Below are positions 10,862 through 21,600 of a stretch of 64,000 nucleotides of DNA, one piece after another. The position numbers and the translations under genes were made by a program. This DNA comes from Lolium rigidum. Taxonomy: Eukaryota > Streptophyta > Magnoliopsida > Poales > Poaceae. Position 1 is the stretch's first letter. Each line of letters begins with the position of its first letter. Where the stretch lies: the NCBI RefSeq assembly GCF_022539505.1, contig NC_061513.1, positions 184,728,017 to 184,792,016 of the forward strand, in the 5' to 3' direction. The notes beneath the pieces were generated by a model. That model was not told the DNA's origin, ran no database searches, and saw nothing but the letters and a program-made list of their open reading frames with translations.

Positions 10862-11524
10862 GGATCCCTTGTTGTTATGTTGTTAATATGATGGTGCCTG
10901 TGAAGAACCTCGAACTTGTTACTATGTTGGCTGCCGTGTATGCAGACTTATTATCTAGGGAGGGATCCCTATTATCTATCCCTATTCTACTATATTTTGT
11001 TGGTCTTTGTTTTCTCGATTTACTAACCGTGAATTTATCGTACATTACCCCGGAGATTTGCTTCTAGATTTAACTACATACATATGGACCGTAGGGAGTA
11101 CTAGATTTGCTGCCATATTGGGCAAACAATGAGGGCCAAAAGGCACAAATAATTGAAGAAATACAGAAATGCAAGCTTCTCTAGATTTGATACTATTTTG
11201 GTGAAAAGGACAGAGAGAAAGAGGGGAAAAAGGTGCTCTTAATAATGCCAATTTGGGGCCGAGAGAGACGAACCCAGCTCCTGCTCACGTGCAACCAAAC
11301 GCGGTCTCGTCCTGTCCCACGCGGTCCCTTTCTACCAGCCCCACGCGACAAGGCCCCACACGACGCGGCCCCACACGTGACAGAACGGTCAACTAAACGG
11401 GAATCCTGCCGTCTGAGCTGCTTCTGCGGGTTTCAAACAAGGGCTTGGGGAAAACTGAGGAAAAACTAAGGAGCTGGGGAAAACTGAGTACAACTAAGGA
11501 GCCAGGGGAAGGAAAATAGAAATC
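10862..11524. other. 3' flank of the zf-XS-like gene, no further gene
   Basis: The first ~60 bp repeat a GGGATCCCTTTGTTGTT motif, plausibly 3' UTR. The remainder has no recognised domain. The boundary to Gypsy internal sequence is near 11525, where similarity to 62660 onward begins. Confidence 0.4.
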
Positions 11525-12577
11525 CCATGTTTTATAGCTCATGAGGAAGTATGTGGTGTTTTATCTTTCAATCTTGTTGGGCAGACTTTCACCAATAGAC
11601 TCGTGGCATATACATCCACTTATCCAATAATTTTGCAAAAAGAGCTGGCAACGGGGTGCCCAGCCCCAATTAATTAACTTTCATTAATAATTCTCTTCAC
11701 ATGTTTTGCCCTGATTTATCGATAAGCAACTTAATTTTGCAATAGACACTCCTCCATGGTATGTGAAATGTTGGAAGGCACCCGAGGATTCGGTTAGCCA
11801 TGGCTTGTGAAAGCAAAAGGTTGGGAGGAGTGTCATCTATAAATAAAACTAAAATACATGTGTAAACAAAAGAGAAGAGAGATGATCTACCTTGCTGGTA
11901 GAGATAACGTCCTTCATGGGAGCCGCTCTTTGAAAGTCTGTTTGACAAGGGGGTTAGAGTTCCCACTACCATTCGTTGACAACAACAAACACCCCTCAAA
12001 ACTTTATTTTTATGCTCTCTTTATGATTTCAAAACTTGAAAAGCTCTAGCACATGATTTAATCCCTGCTTCCCTCTCGCGAAGGGCCTTTCTTTTACTTT
12101 ATGTTGAGTCAGTTTACCTACTTCTTTCTATCTTAGAAGCAAACACTTGTGTCCACTGTGTGCATTGATTCTTACATGCTTGCTTATTGCACTCATCATA
12201 TTACTTTGTGTTGACAATTATCCATGAGATATACATGTTGAAAGTTGAAAGCAATTTCTGAAACTTAAATCTTCCTTTGTGCTGCTTCAAAACCTTCTAT
12301 TAAAAATCTATTGCTTTATGAGTTAACTCTTATGCAAGACTTTTTTATGCTTGTCATGAAAGTACTATTCATGAAAAGTTTTTGCTATATGATTCAGTTG
12401 TTTAGTCATTATCTTTTTGTTAGCAAACTATAGACCATTGCTTTGAGTCACTTCATTAATCTCATATGCTTTACAATAGTATTGATCAAGATTATGTTGG
12501 TAGCATGTCACTTCAGAAATTATTCTTTTTATCGTTTACCTACTCGAGGGCGAGTAGGAACTAAGCTTGGGGATGCT
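11525..12577 (+). mobile_element. Gypsy internal 3' region with polypurine tract
   Basis: The segment starts TTTTATAGCTCATGAGGAAG and parallels 62662-63562 closely in order and content. It ends with AAGCTTGGGGATGCT, a polypurine-tract-like run directly before the LTR start TGATACG at 12578. It is non-coding. Confidence 0.75.
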
Positions 12578-14113
12578 TGATACGTCTCCAACGTATCTAT
12601 AATTTCTTATGTTCCATGCTAGTTTTATGACAATACCTACATGTTTTATTGACACTTTATAATGTTTTTATGCATTTTCTGGGACTAACCTATTAACAAG
12701 ATGCCACAGTGCCGATTCCTGTTTTCTGCTGTTTTTGGTTCCAGGAAAGCTGTTCGGGCAATATTCTCGGAATTCGACGAAACAAAAGCCAAACCTCCTA
12801 TTTTTCTGAGGGACACACGGAGCCAGAAGGGCAATCCCGGGGGAGGCCCACGGCCTCCTTCCCATGCAGCCGCGCGGCCGGGCCCACAGGCGCGCCGGTG
12901 TGTGGGGAGCCCACCTCGGGACTCCACCGACATCGCCCCTTTGCCTATTTGTTCCCCCACGACGCGAAAACCCGAGAGATATCTATCATACTCCAGAAAG
13001 ACTCCCGGAGCGCCGCCGCCATCGCGAAACCTAGTTTCGGGGTCGGAGTTCCTCGTTTCGGCACCCTGCCGGGACGGGGATCGACCCCGGAGCCTTCTCC
13101 ATCGACGCAACCGCCTCCATCATGCTCCGTGAGTAGTTCCCCCATGGACTACGGGTTCTAGCAGTAGCTAGTTGGTACTCTCTCTCCCATGTACTTCAAT
13201 ACAATGATCTCATGAGCTGCCTTACATGATTGAGATCCATCTGATGTAATCGGTGTTGTGTTTGTTGGGATCCGATGAATTGTTACATTATGATCAGTCT
13301 TTCTATAAAGTTTGTGAATTTATTGTTGCTGCAATCTTGTTGTGTTTAATGCTTGTCACTAGTGCACGAGTGGCATGATCTTAGATTTAAGCTCTATAAT
13401 TATTGCTTAGATTGTATCTACAAGTTGTTTGCACATGTCTATGTCCGGAACCCGAGGCCCCAGAGTGACAAAGAATCGGGATAACCGGAGGGGATGGCTT
13501 AGATATGAGGATCACATGTTTTCACCAAGTGTTAATGCTTTGCTCCGGTACTCTATTAAAAGGAGTACCTTAATTACCAGTAGATTCCCTTGAGGTCCGG
13601 CTGCCACCGGCTGGTAGGACAAAAGATGTTATGCAAGTTTCTCATTGCGAGCACGTATGACTATATATGGAAAACATGCCTACATGATTAATAAACTGGA
13701 TGTTATGTCTTAGTGCTATAATAATTATGTCAATTGCCCAACTGTAATTTGTTCACCCAACACTTGTTATTGGAGAGTTACCACTAGTGTAGATAGCTGG
13801 GAACCCCGGTCCATCTTTCATCATCAAATACTCACTCGGTCCTATATGCCATTAGAAGTAGTATCAACTATTTTCCGGTGCCATTGCCTCCGTGTTACTC
13901 GCTACTCGTTGTGTTACTCGTTACTATTGCTCTCATATTACCGCTCGCTTTCACATCACCCCTGTTACTAGTGCTTTTCCAGGTGCAGCTGAATTGACAA
14001 CTCAGTTGTTAAGGCTTATAAGTATTCCTTGTCTCCCCTTGTGTCGAATCAATAAATTTGGGTTTTTACTTTCCTCGAAGACTGTTGCGATCCCCTATAC
14101 TTGTGGGTTATCA
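12578..14113 (+). repeat. 3' LTR, complete (1536 bp)
   Basis: It runs from TGATACGTCTCCAACG to CTTGTGGGTTATCA, with TG...CA ends, a polypurine tract before it and AGGGC target duplication after it. Internal ORFs up to 150 aa are on both strands and match the ORFs of the 5' copy, so they are LTR shadows. Confidence 0.9.
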
Positions 14114-15439
14114 AGGGCCCCTCCCCTCTAGCCTTGGCTCGAAGGCGTCGAACCATCAAACATGGGAAAAAGCTCACCCGAGACCTCGGGGAGTGTTAGA
14201 CTTGAGTCCCGGGACAACCCTAGAACACGACCACCTAAGTAAGGGGAGCACACCACACCGTCCATACCACCGCCGTCTTTGGACATCCTGAGAGAAGCAG
14301 GAAAGCCACCGGGAGCAACTGCACGAGACCAAAGCTTCCGCCTTCAACCTCACCGAGCACCACACTCCCCAGGCGACGCCTCCAAGGAGGACACGACGTG
14401 CAGCACGTCGACGTCGCCCAATCTGTGAGATTTTGTGCTTTCGCCCAAGACGTGGGTAGGGGTGGAGATAGGGGACCCCAGCCACACCTCCGAGGAGGAA
14501 GAACGAAGCCCGCAGGTGCCACCGCGCTAGGCTAGGCCAGCCAACCTAGGGTTTCCCCTGGTCCTGACTCCCGAGGCAACCACGAGCTCCCTCTGCGTTC
14601 CAGACGAGCACCAAGCCGCCGCTAAGTCGAAACTAGGGAGGAGAGAAAGAGATGAAGGGGAAAGACCTCGATCTGACGGGGAGGGGGTCTCCACGGTACC
14701 GCCACCGACCGCTGCGGTCCAACCTCCCTAGAGGTCGAGGCTGGCGGCTAGAGACACCAGCGACGATGCTTTCCGCGCACGCCATCGCCTCGTCTGAAGG
14801 GCCGCCGCCCTGGTCCTAGAGTCCTCCATACGAGCTACGAGATCCTCGCCACCAACATCTTCAGCGGCCACGCGGCTTTCTTGCGGTTACCTCAGGTAGC
14901 GACGATGGAGGGGAAAGGCAGGAGGAGGGGGCTGGCGGCGCTAGGGTTTGGAACGCCGCCCGAGTCGCCCCAGCAGGAGTGATGCGGGGGCAGATCGGTT
15001 TTTTCTCCCGAACATAGATACTCTTGATCGCGATATTACTTACCCTGTTTTTAAATTTGATGGTGCATGTTCCGACCTCTAAGTTACATACAATTCGGAA
15101 AGGAGTTAGTTCCTTCATAAACCTTGACATTTTGCCTAAGCTACTTACTTTCAATTTTGAGTATGAAATTTGGCATGCAGACATGTGGGTTCGTCCTCTA
15201 TATGCAAAGAAATTTCAAAAAAAATTGGAGACCTGGACATACGAATTTTGGGCGCCGGCTCAAATTCAGGTTCGGGTGTACCCAGGAACATGCCGGCGCG
15301 TATTTTCGTTCTGCCTCACACAACGTCGATTCTCTGCCCTTCCTATTTCCATGACCGGGTTGGAGGGGATATCTTGGAAATTACATAGCTAGTCTCGGGT
15401 ACTCACACGAACTCGCGGTGAGAAGTGGCCAAAAGTTTC
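14114..15439. other. Right half of the split older repeat; no gene recognised
   Basis: 14119 onward continues the repeat interrupted at 7781. It is GC-rich to about 15000 and AT-rich after. Overlapping 70-120 aa frames on both strands show no known domain. The composition could fit a LINE 5' region, but no reverse-transcriptase motif is present. Confidence 0.4.
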
Positions 15440-15604
15440 ACTCAGTCCGATTCATATTATTTGACGCTAATATAGATATATGTAGATATATTTTAGTTGT
15501 AGAACGTCTATCTTAGTATCAAATAATATGGATTAGATGTATATAGACACATTTTAGTTGTAGAACATCCATTTTAGCATCAAATAATATGGATCGGAGG
15601 AAGT
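15440..15604. mobile_element. Stowaway-like MITE
   Basis: The left CTCAGTCCGATTCATATTAT and right ATAATATGGATCGGAGGAAG ends are mutually inverted. The body holds a repeated segment (TTTTAGTTGTAGAAC followed by TTAG..TCAAATAATATGGAT) twice. Confidence 0.65.
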
Positions 15605-15769
15605 ATTTGTGAGTTTTAGATTTCTTTTTAAAAAATCACATATGTACATACTATCTCGATACTTGCTCGTACAAAATTTCAGGACCAAGTATAATTATAT
15701 GTGACCTACAAGAAATAGAAAATAGAACTAGTGAAAGACCGAGTATACACGTAGGTTTAGACATATATA

Positions 15770-16010
15770 CTCCCTCCATTTCAATGAATAAGGCACACAC
15801 GTATTTCAAGATTTTGCTTTGACTCGAAATTAGTCCAAGTATATGAGAACTATTTATTGAAAACTAATACCCTTAGAAAGTGTTTTTAATAGGAGTCTAA
15901 CAATATCAATCATGTGATATATAATGGAGATATTTTTTTCAAATTCTTTTAGTCAAAGTTTGTTTTAAAATGTGTGTGCTCTTTATTCATATGAACAGTC
16001 GGAGGGGTAG
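15770..16010. mobile_element. Stowaway MITE, 241 bp, TA target duplication
   Basis: It begins CTCCCTCCATTTCAATGAAT and ends CTTTATTCATATGAACAGTCGGAGGGG within TAG|TA. TA flanks both sides (15768-15769 and 16011-16012). The TIR and dinucleotide target are diagnostic of Stowaway. Confidence 0.8.
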
Positions 16011-17102
16011 TATTTGAGCTCCCTCTCTCTCTTGCATGTCCAATTGACCACCAAACTCAGCTAGAGAATTGCATGCACGATGATTGCCATGCATGTCCCC
16101 CTAAATTGCAAGTACAATAAGTTCAAATTAGTTAACTATAATGATTAAAATAATATATTACTGATTAGTTGGATGAGAGAGAATGTGAGAGAAGTGGGCA
16201 CTTATACGAGAGCCAGCTCTAGCATGTGCTTCTAGCCACTTTGTGAGAATGAAAGGTGAGCCATGCATTAATTCCTTATGTTGTGACTTAGCAGATATGT
16301 CTATTGTGCCCGGCAAAAACAGATTTGCAAGGAGTTTGCTTTGGTGAAGTAGTACAATTTTATTACTCACTATTGTACATGTTGGCTCTAAGACCATGTA
16401 CTATGTGTGTTCGGTCAAAGAAAATTGTGTCAGAACTAGGAACCGTTCAAGTTGAGTTGCTATGTATGGAACCGGTGGTGGGACCCTCTATTCACATCTC
16501 CTGCATGCATGCATCTTCCTTTTCCCTCACAATTTTACAGCTAGGTCCCACAATTGCATGTACTAAGAAGCGAACCGCTTCTTGTGTCAGGTTTTAGGAA
16601 CCGATGTCTTGCTATGTATTAAACCGGTTCAAGAGGAGGAGAGAGAAGGTTAGGAATCACTTTCCTCGTACATAGTGCATGGTCGAAGTTGACTATAGAT
16701 GACATGTCATTTGGCTTATAGCCAGCAGCTGACTCTACTATTGAACTTGTCACCCATAACTAAAGCTATCCATGGTGGGTAATATTATATAATAGTATCT
16801 TCCATATGATACTTATATATAATATTATCTCGATAATGCATGATATCATAGAGTAGTAGTATAGTCCTAGTAAATTTATTGATTTGTAAAATCTCAATAC
16901 AAAATTGTATACAACAATTACTTGACATTAAATTTTCTACTAATGTGCGCTATGATATAGAATCCACTTATGATACTCTGATCTTTTTTCTTAATTAATT
17001 AGTTTCTACATAAATATTTATGTGGGTCTAGGATGCATGATACTAGTAATGTAAGCCTAGGTTTCAATGCAGAAGGGATATGGTCGAAAAAATCTACGTT
17101 TA
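16011..17102. other. Intergenic, AT-rich; no gene seen
   Basis: Short frames only. An AACCGTTCAAG / AACCGGTTCAAG pair with GTTGCTATGTAT-like neighbours (16440-16630) hints at a decayed duplicated or inverted element. No clear termini were found. Confidence 0.4.
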
Positions 17103-17378
17103 GACTAGTCATAGTGGGGAGTAACATAGAGTAGTGACATGGTGTATGTTACTACCCTATGGTACTACCTTCATAGTGGGTAGTTACATAGTATATGTGG
17201 TGTCATGCATGCCATATTTATTCGATTGTAGACTCATCTTATCTTGAGAAGTGTGATGTTATGGTAACATAGCTAGTTATCACCCCACTCTCTTTCTTCA
17301 TTTATTGACATGCCATGTCACCAAAATGCTTTGGGGTGTGTGATGTTACTACCTATGTTACTCCCACTATGAGCAGCC
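17103..17378. mobile_element. Tourist-like (PIF/Harbinger) MITE, 276 bp, TTA target duplication
   Basis: The left end GACTAGTCATAGTGGGGAGT and the inverted right end GGCTGCTCATAGTGGGAGTA are near-identical TIRs. Both flanks are TTA (17100-17102, 17379-17381), the 3-bp target typical of Tourist/Harbinger. The interior repeats GTTACTACC/GGTAGTAAC-like motifs. Confidence 0.85.
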
Positions 17379-18630
17379 TTATAGATGAGCCTAGGAAACT
17401 GAAATGGAAGGGGTTGTTTACATCATCAGATATATTAGCGGTACATTAAATTCGGCCGCTAAAAAAGAATGCCTAGTATGGTACGAACAAAGAAAGCCTA
17501 CGAAAGCAAATACTTCAAAAGATACCAACAGCAAAACTAGCTAGGTATTCGTTAAAAGAAGTACTATATGCATCACACATTTAGGGATCAATCAATAATA
17601 CAATAAGATGACTAGAATTCCAAGTTAGCTTTAGAGTGACTCCCATACCTTTTACAACAGCTAAAGATCAATTGTGATTTTCATAATTCAAAGACCATAG
17701 TATAATTCATGTAAACTTAAATGTAATTTGAATTTAGTATTGCATATCTTAAGACGAGATTGGTGGTAGAACAATCTTTGAGATATTATTGATACCACGA
17801 ATTATGTCACGTTTCCATCGTCAATTATGTGGACACATAAAGTGAAACACACAATTGTGGATGTGGGTACAAAAACACATATACTTTGGCCAACAATATA
17901 TACCAAACTAAGGGTATACAATCTCAAAACATATATTTCGCCAATTGCTCGTCAAAATTTAAACCATCCTTATCATAACAATTATTTAAGGACAAAGCAA
18001 TAGTACACAATTAGTTAAAGTATCAACCGTCTACATTTCTCCAGCTAAATTATTTACCATAACAAAACCTTTAAAGCTTAAATTAACTTTCCTAAATCAA
18101 AGGATATAATATGGTTGATGTAAACTCTAATACTGCATTCTTTTATCAATTTGTTTCGCCCAACATGCTAAAATGCATTAGATTTCTAATTTTTTTTTTA
18201 ATTTTTATGAAAGAGACTGTTGGTATTTTCCCCATCGGATATTAGTGACTTCTAAAATACATTAAAATGAAAAAAACAGATGATTAAGATGTTACCACCA
18301 TCGGTTATAAGTTCTGTTAAAATGGCATTTTAACATGAATTTCCCTTCAGCAATATGACAAAATGTTTCTGGGTTGGCTTGTTAAATTTAAGTTTTTTTA
18401 TCCCTGAACGAAGCAGTTGCGGAAAAAAAATCAGACTTATCAGTCCCAGGTCCTTAATGAACTCAGTTATCAGACAGCAGTTGCAGAAACATACATTTTT
18501 TCTTCTTTTCAGTCCAGATACTGTTGAACAGTTTAATTATCCTATAAATTATCCCTATGAGCCCATACATATTTGCAGCTGGAGCAGGAGTAATGCTATA
18601 CGCACTGTACAAATCTGAACTGAACTAGGC
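17379..18630. other. AT-rich intergenic and 3' flank of the PP2C gene
   Basis: No coding sequence is recognised. The part adjoining 18631 would contain the 3' UTR and polyadenylation region of the minus-strand PP2C gene. No single poly(A) signal stands out. Confidence 0.4.
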
Positions 18631-21600
18631 CTATTGCAGGGTAAGAAGTGATGAAATCCAGATTCCTACTGACACAGCCCCTACAGTCGCAACTGCTTGA
18701 CTTAGCTCCAAGAACACGTTTGGCCTTGGAACGGGCAACTCCTTCCAGTTTGTCCTTCTGCCAGGATAAAAGGTACAAATTAGGAATATAAGTGTAATGG
18801 ACGACATGATGAACTAGGCATGAAAGACCACAAAGTACAAAATGGGCATAATCCTTTTCTTCCTACAGATGAAGGAAAAAACATCTTCCTGCCTCTGCAT
18901 CATGAAGCAATTTTTTTCCTGACCAAAATGCACACGATGTAATAACGCGGTCGAAGAACTGGTAAATGCAGACCTCTGATTAAGGTCCTTTTTTGCAATT
19001 ATATATGTGATTCCTAGGACTAACTGCACATTAAAGTTAGGGAAAATTTGCCACAGGACACCGTTATTTTTTGGCGTTTGCTGAAACACACTGCTCGATT
19101 GTGTCTTTGCCAGGTACCATTACAATTTTGTGGCACATTTGCCAGAACACACCACCTGGCTAAAAAGGGAAAGCTTTGCACTTTGTCTTCAAAACCAGTC
19201 ATCACAGGCAAAAGTGCAAAACTTTCCGTTTTTAGGCTGGTGGTGTGTTCTGGCAAATGTGCCACAGAATTGTAATGGTACCTGGCAAAGACACAATCGG
19301 GCGGTGTGTTTCAGCAAACGCCGGAAAATAATGGTGTCATGTAGCAAATTTTCCCTTAAAGTTAGGATCGAACCCAAGCTGTCTGGCCCAGCATCTATGC
19401 TAAGCCAGTAAGCTCCTAGGTGGTATCGTTTTTTCCTCCAATTTCTACACCAGGCATATCATTCATGCACAGTAAGCTGCAACACAGTTCATAACAAACT
19501 CCAGACCAAAAGTTTGAGAATCAGTACCCCAAGTCAGCTATGACTATGCTAATGTTGTCTTGTGACCGTTGATCCTGCAATCGAAATAATAGAAAGGAAA
19601 TTATAACATATTTTATTGTAATAAGGTTTAATGAACACTAAATATAAAGGTGGATCGGAAGATATAAAGGTGGCAAACAACAATACCAGAGCTTTCTCCC
19701 CAAGCGCCTCACAGGCCCTCTACACAACCAAATGCGAAATAAGCAAGCATACAAAATGTACTGTAAGAGGAGTGTAAGAGGCACATAGTGAGTGTCATTT
19801 ATTTAAGCAGATATAGACTGCATACCTGGACATCTCCATGTTGACGGAGTTGATCTCTGACAAAAGCTACTGCTTCAGTGCTGCACAATACAGTTAGCTA
19901 TAAATGTCACAATGTTGAGCAGATAGCTGAAGTGTCATGCGAGATGGAAAACATGACCAACTTAAGGTTGTACAACTAAAACATGAAGACCAAAAAAATC
20001 GTGGATTTACCTTTTAATGTAATCCCAAAGGCCATCAGTTGCTACCAAAACAAATTCCACATCCGGTCCAAGCTCCACCAGAGATACATCAGGTGAAGAG
20101 ATTATTAGATCCCCTTTAAATTTTATTCTGTACATAAGAGATTGGATAATTAAAAAACATGCCTATCATATTATCATGTACCAATAGTGATGTAACCCAC
20201 AGTAGTATCATCTTCGGCGACATGACATTTCATGGCAAGACTTACGTTTTGAAACTATATTATTTGTCATCAAACATAGTGTTGTTATCTATCTAATTCT
20301 TTTGAAGAATATGAAGTTAGACAATTGGGCGTGTCAATTACTTATCATACAAGACATCTCATACTGTACAGCAGCAGCAGTAGCAACTAAAAGACATGCA
20401 TGGAAATTGGATAAGCATTAAATGCATGGTAATAAGAAGATAATTACTGAGAGTATACAATTTAGGATATTCAAATCCCTGATCTAATATTCTTTTTGCA
20501 GAAAATCACTGATCTAATATGTGGTGATCATGAGATGACCATTCCAATTACAACAAGAACTGCAGGTGCAAATAAAATATTTTATCAGATGCAAATAAAT
20601 ATGTTTCAGCATAAAGCTTACTTTCCCTAGTACAACCAATCATTTTTGGTCCGACAAACAATGAACTATTATAAGATCTCAAGCAAGGGTACTTAGCATA
20701 ATTAGGTAATTACCACAAGCAACGGACTGTGAAGAATGAGCCATTACATATTCATGATAGAAGCAAAAAACCAATCTGATTAAATCACCCAAATAAAGGA
20801 AAGACTACATTTCATTCACCAGGAAACAATAAAAAGGGAGCACAGTTATAATTGTCAACAGTGGATGAAAAATGGAAGGTCATCGGAAAGTAGCAGTGCT
20901 ATATAGCTAAGGATTAAACTGCTAATTAACAACCACTAGCAAGCATAGTTCTGAGGTTTTGCACACATATTCTGCTCAAAAGAGTTGTTCGCAGTTAACT
21001 GAAGAGGAAAACACACCGAACACAACTGACCTACAAACTTCACAATAAAAAGTCTGCGTGCATCAATCGATGCAGAGGCCAGGGGCATGCCTCCTTTTCA
21101 GAAACAAAAGTAACACAAATGACCTCATTTTTTATTTAGAAAAGCCTGACTTGGTTCTTTTGAGAGTTCAGACATATCTTGAGATACAAAAAACAAAGAA
21201 GTGAAATCACATGCAGCTATGAAAATAAAATAAAGCACAGATGTATTGGGCGCTTTACCTTGAAATGAATTTTTCAGTCCATCTTCCTTCTTTAACTCCT
21301 TTTACCAGCATCCTGCATAACACCATGAGATTTTAAGTATAGTAGAGCATTATAGGGAATAATTACCAAAGGATTCTTTAATGTGTGTAGGGAGCAGGGA
21401 GTACAAAGACGAACTCATTCTTCCGTGTCTTAAATCTTATGTCTCCAAAAGCTCGAGATACCGAAATGTCTCCACATATGCGTCCATCGAGAATCTACAA
21501 AAGTAATGTTCAAATTGTTAAAACAAGACTCACCACAGGAGTGAGACCAATATGGTCATCAGGCATTGAACAGACAGAGCTCAGGTTATGACACGAAACA

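Larger units (their letters stand above)
7782..14113 (+). mobile_element. Gypsy-type LTR retrotransposon with rearranged interior and an enclosed gene
   Basis: The 5' LTR begins TGATACGTCACC at 7782 and the 3' LTR (12578-14113) ends TTATCA. The flanks 7777-7781 and 14114-14118 are both AGGGC, a perfect 5-bp target duplication. The two LTRs are nearly identical over their first ~740 bp. Expected gag-pol is absent. Instead the interior holds an inverted LTR fragment (8533-8902), an N gap, a GC-rich repeat (9003-9488), a two-exon gene (9634-10861) and about 1 kb of Gypsy 3' internal sequence (about 11525-12577). By terminal style it resembles the Sabrina/WHAM (Athila) type, from recognition only. 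Confidence 0.8.

Noticed and set aside
19020..19411. Opposing 60-93 aa ORFs
   Set aside because: They are mirror images created by the MITE palindrome.
19522..19530. TGA directly after ADLGY as the PP2C stop
   Set aside because: GG|GTACTG is a usable donor, and the next exon adds the RTNWKELP segment and hydrophobic anchor known from TAP38, in phase.
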